Part shown: piece after piece, positions 6,307-6,420 of the stretch
Layout: each line of letters begins with the position of its first letter
How positions within the stretch are numbered: the stretch's first letter is position 1
Origin: Candidatus Omnitrophota bacterium
Lineage (GTDB): Bacteria > Omnitrophota > Gorgyraeia > 2-01-FULL-45-10
Direction: 5' to 3'
Assembly: GCA_026387115.1 (NCBI GenBank)
Contig: JAPLMI010000098.1
Span: 1 to 6,420 of the forward strand
Length of the DNA: 6,420 bases
The notes under the pieces: model-generated
Seen by the model: the letters and a program-made list of their open reading frames with translations, nothing else
What the model was told of the DNA's origin: nothing
Databases searched by the model: none
Made by a program: the position numbers and the translations under genes

Positions 6307-6419
6307 ACGTCCTCCTTGACCGCAACGCCATATTTATTTCTAAGATTCAATACGAGCTTGTTGAAGAGGTCGCTCCGTTTTTTGCGTTTCAGTTCATTCT
6401 CTATGGAGCCCTTCGCTTC
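6282..6419 (-). CDS. C-terminal end of a probable second parvulin/SurA-like protein (partial)
   Basis: An open frame enters from the right edge and ends with TAA at 6282-6284, giving 45 residues. The sequence is strongly charged and helical: EAKGSIENELKRKKRSD, then LFNKLVLNLRNKYGVAV and a final KEDVFNSLEKK. The pattern of a charged helix, an EL-K-KR segment and a LRxKYxV strand is what typically follows the PPIase domain in PpiC/PrsA/SurA-like proteins. Tandem parvulin genes are common upstream of surA-like genes. No catalytic domain is visible, so the assignment rests on this tail and on the neighbour. Its last codons contain the ribosome binding site of the next gene, which suggests coupled translation. 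Confidence 0.55.
   Translation of the reverse strand, partial: EAKGSIENELKRKKRSDLFNKLVLNLRNKYGVAVKEDVFNSLEKK
6304..6317 (-). promoter_or_regulatory. Strong Shine-Dalgarno site and probable ATT start codon of the surA-like gene
   Basis: On the minus strand, AAGGAGG (6311-6317) is followed by four bases and then ATT (6304-6306), in frame with the surA-like protein 16 codons before its first ATG. An in-frame TAA lies ten codons above the ATT. Between that stop and the ATG at 6258 there is no ATG, GTG or TTG. The site lies inside the last codons of the upstream gene, so the two genes overlap by 25 bases. Confidence 0.65.
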
Positions 6420-6420
6420 A

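Noticed and set aside
1..6420. A novel defence, mobile or biosynthetic system
   Set aside because: Every stretch over 120 bases is covered by conserved housekeeping genes on one strand; no transposase, integrase, direct-repeat array or unfamiliar gene cluster is visible.

Overview
This is an ordinary housekeeping region of a bacterial chromosome. All eight genes lie on the minus strand, so transcription runs from high to low coordinates. There are two gene blocks separated by one 117-bp gap. The right-hand block is the C-terminal tail of a probable chaperone or peptidyl-prolyl isomerase gene (6282-6420), a SurA-like parvulin protein (5341-6306), pdxA (4401-5363) and rsmA/ksgA (3586-4422). The left-hand block is gatC, gatA and gatB (3468 down to 302), followed by the start of an S41 C-terminal processing protease (299 down to the window edge).

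The organism appears to be a Gram-negative-type (periplasm-bearing) bacterium. It makes PLP by the DXP-dependent route (PdxA) and uses GatCAB to make Gln-tRNA and/or Asn-tRNA indirectly. Moderate GC content, AT-leaning codons such as AAA and ATA, compressed gene overlaps and this gene order would fit an uncultured lineage such as Omnitrophota or another PVC-related or deltaproteobacterial-like group. That placement is a guess from general resemblance, not proof.

Within each block the genes overlap or nearly touch: 23 bp surA/pdxA, 22 bp pdxA/rsmA, 0 bp gatC/gatA, 4 bp gatA/gatB, 2 bp gatB/S41. Translational coupling within two transcripts is therefore likely. The gap at 3469-3585 has a clear logic. 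A GATCCT/AGGATC hairpin with a T-tract just after rsmA looks like its terminator. It is followed by a 10-bp-arm AT-rich palindrome that runs into the -35 box of a TTGACA-type promoter for gatC.

The start of the surA-like gene deserves most attention. The only start that keeps a complete signal peptide and sits behind a perfect AAGGAGG is an ATT codon at 6304-6306. The first ATG would cut the signal peptide in half. I see no mobile element, CRISPR, RNA gene or undescribed multi-gene system here. The remaining open frames on the plus strand are shadows of the conserved genes.
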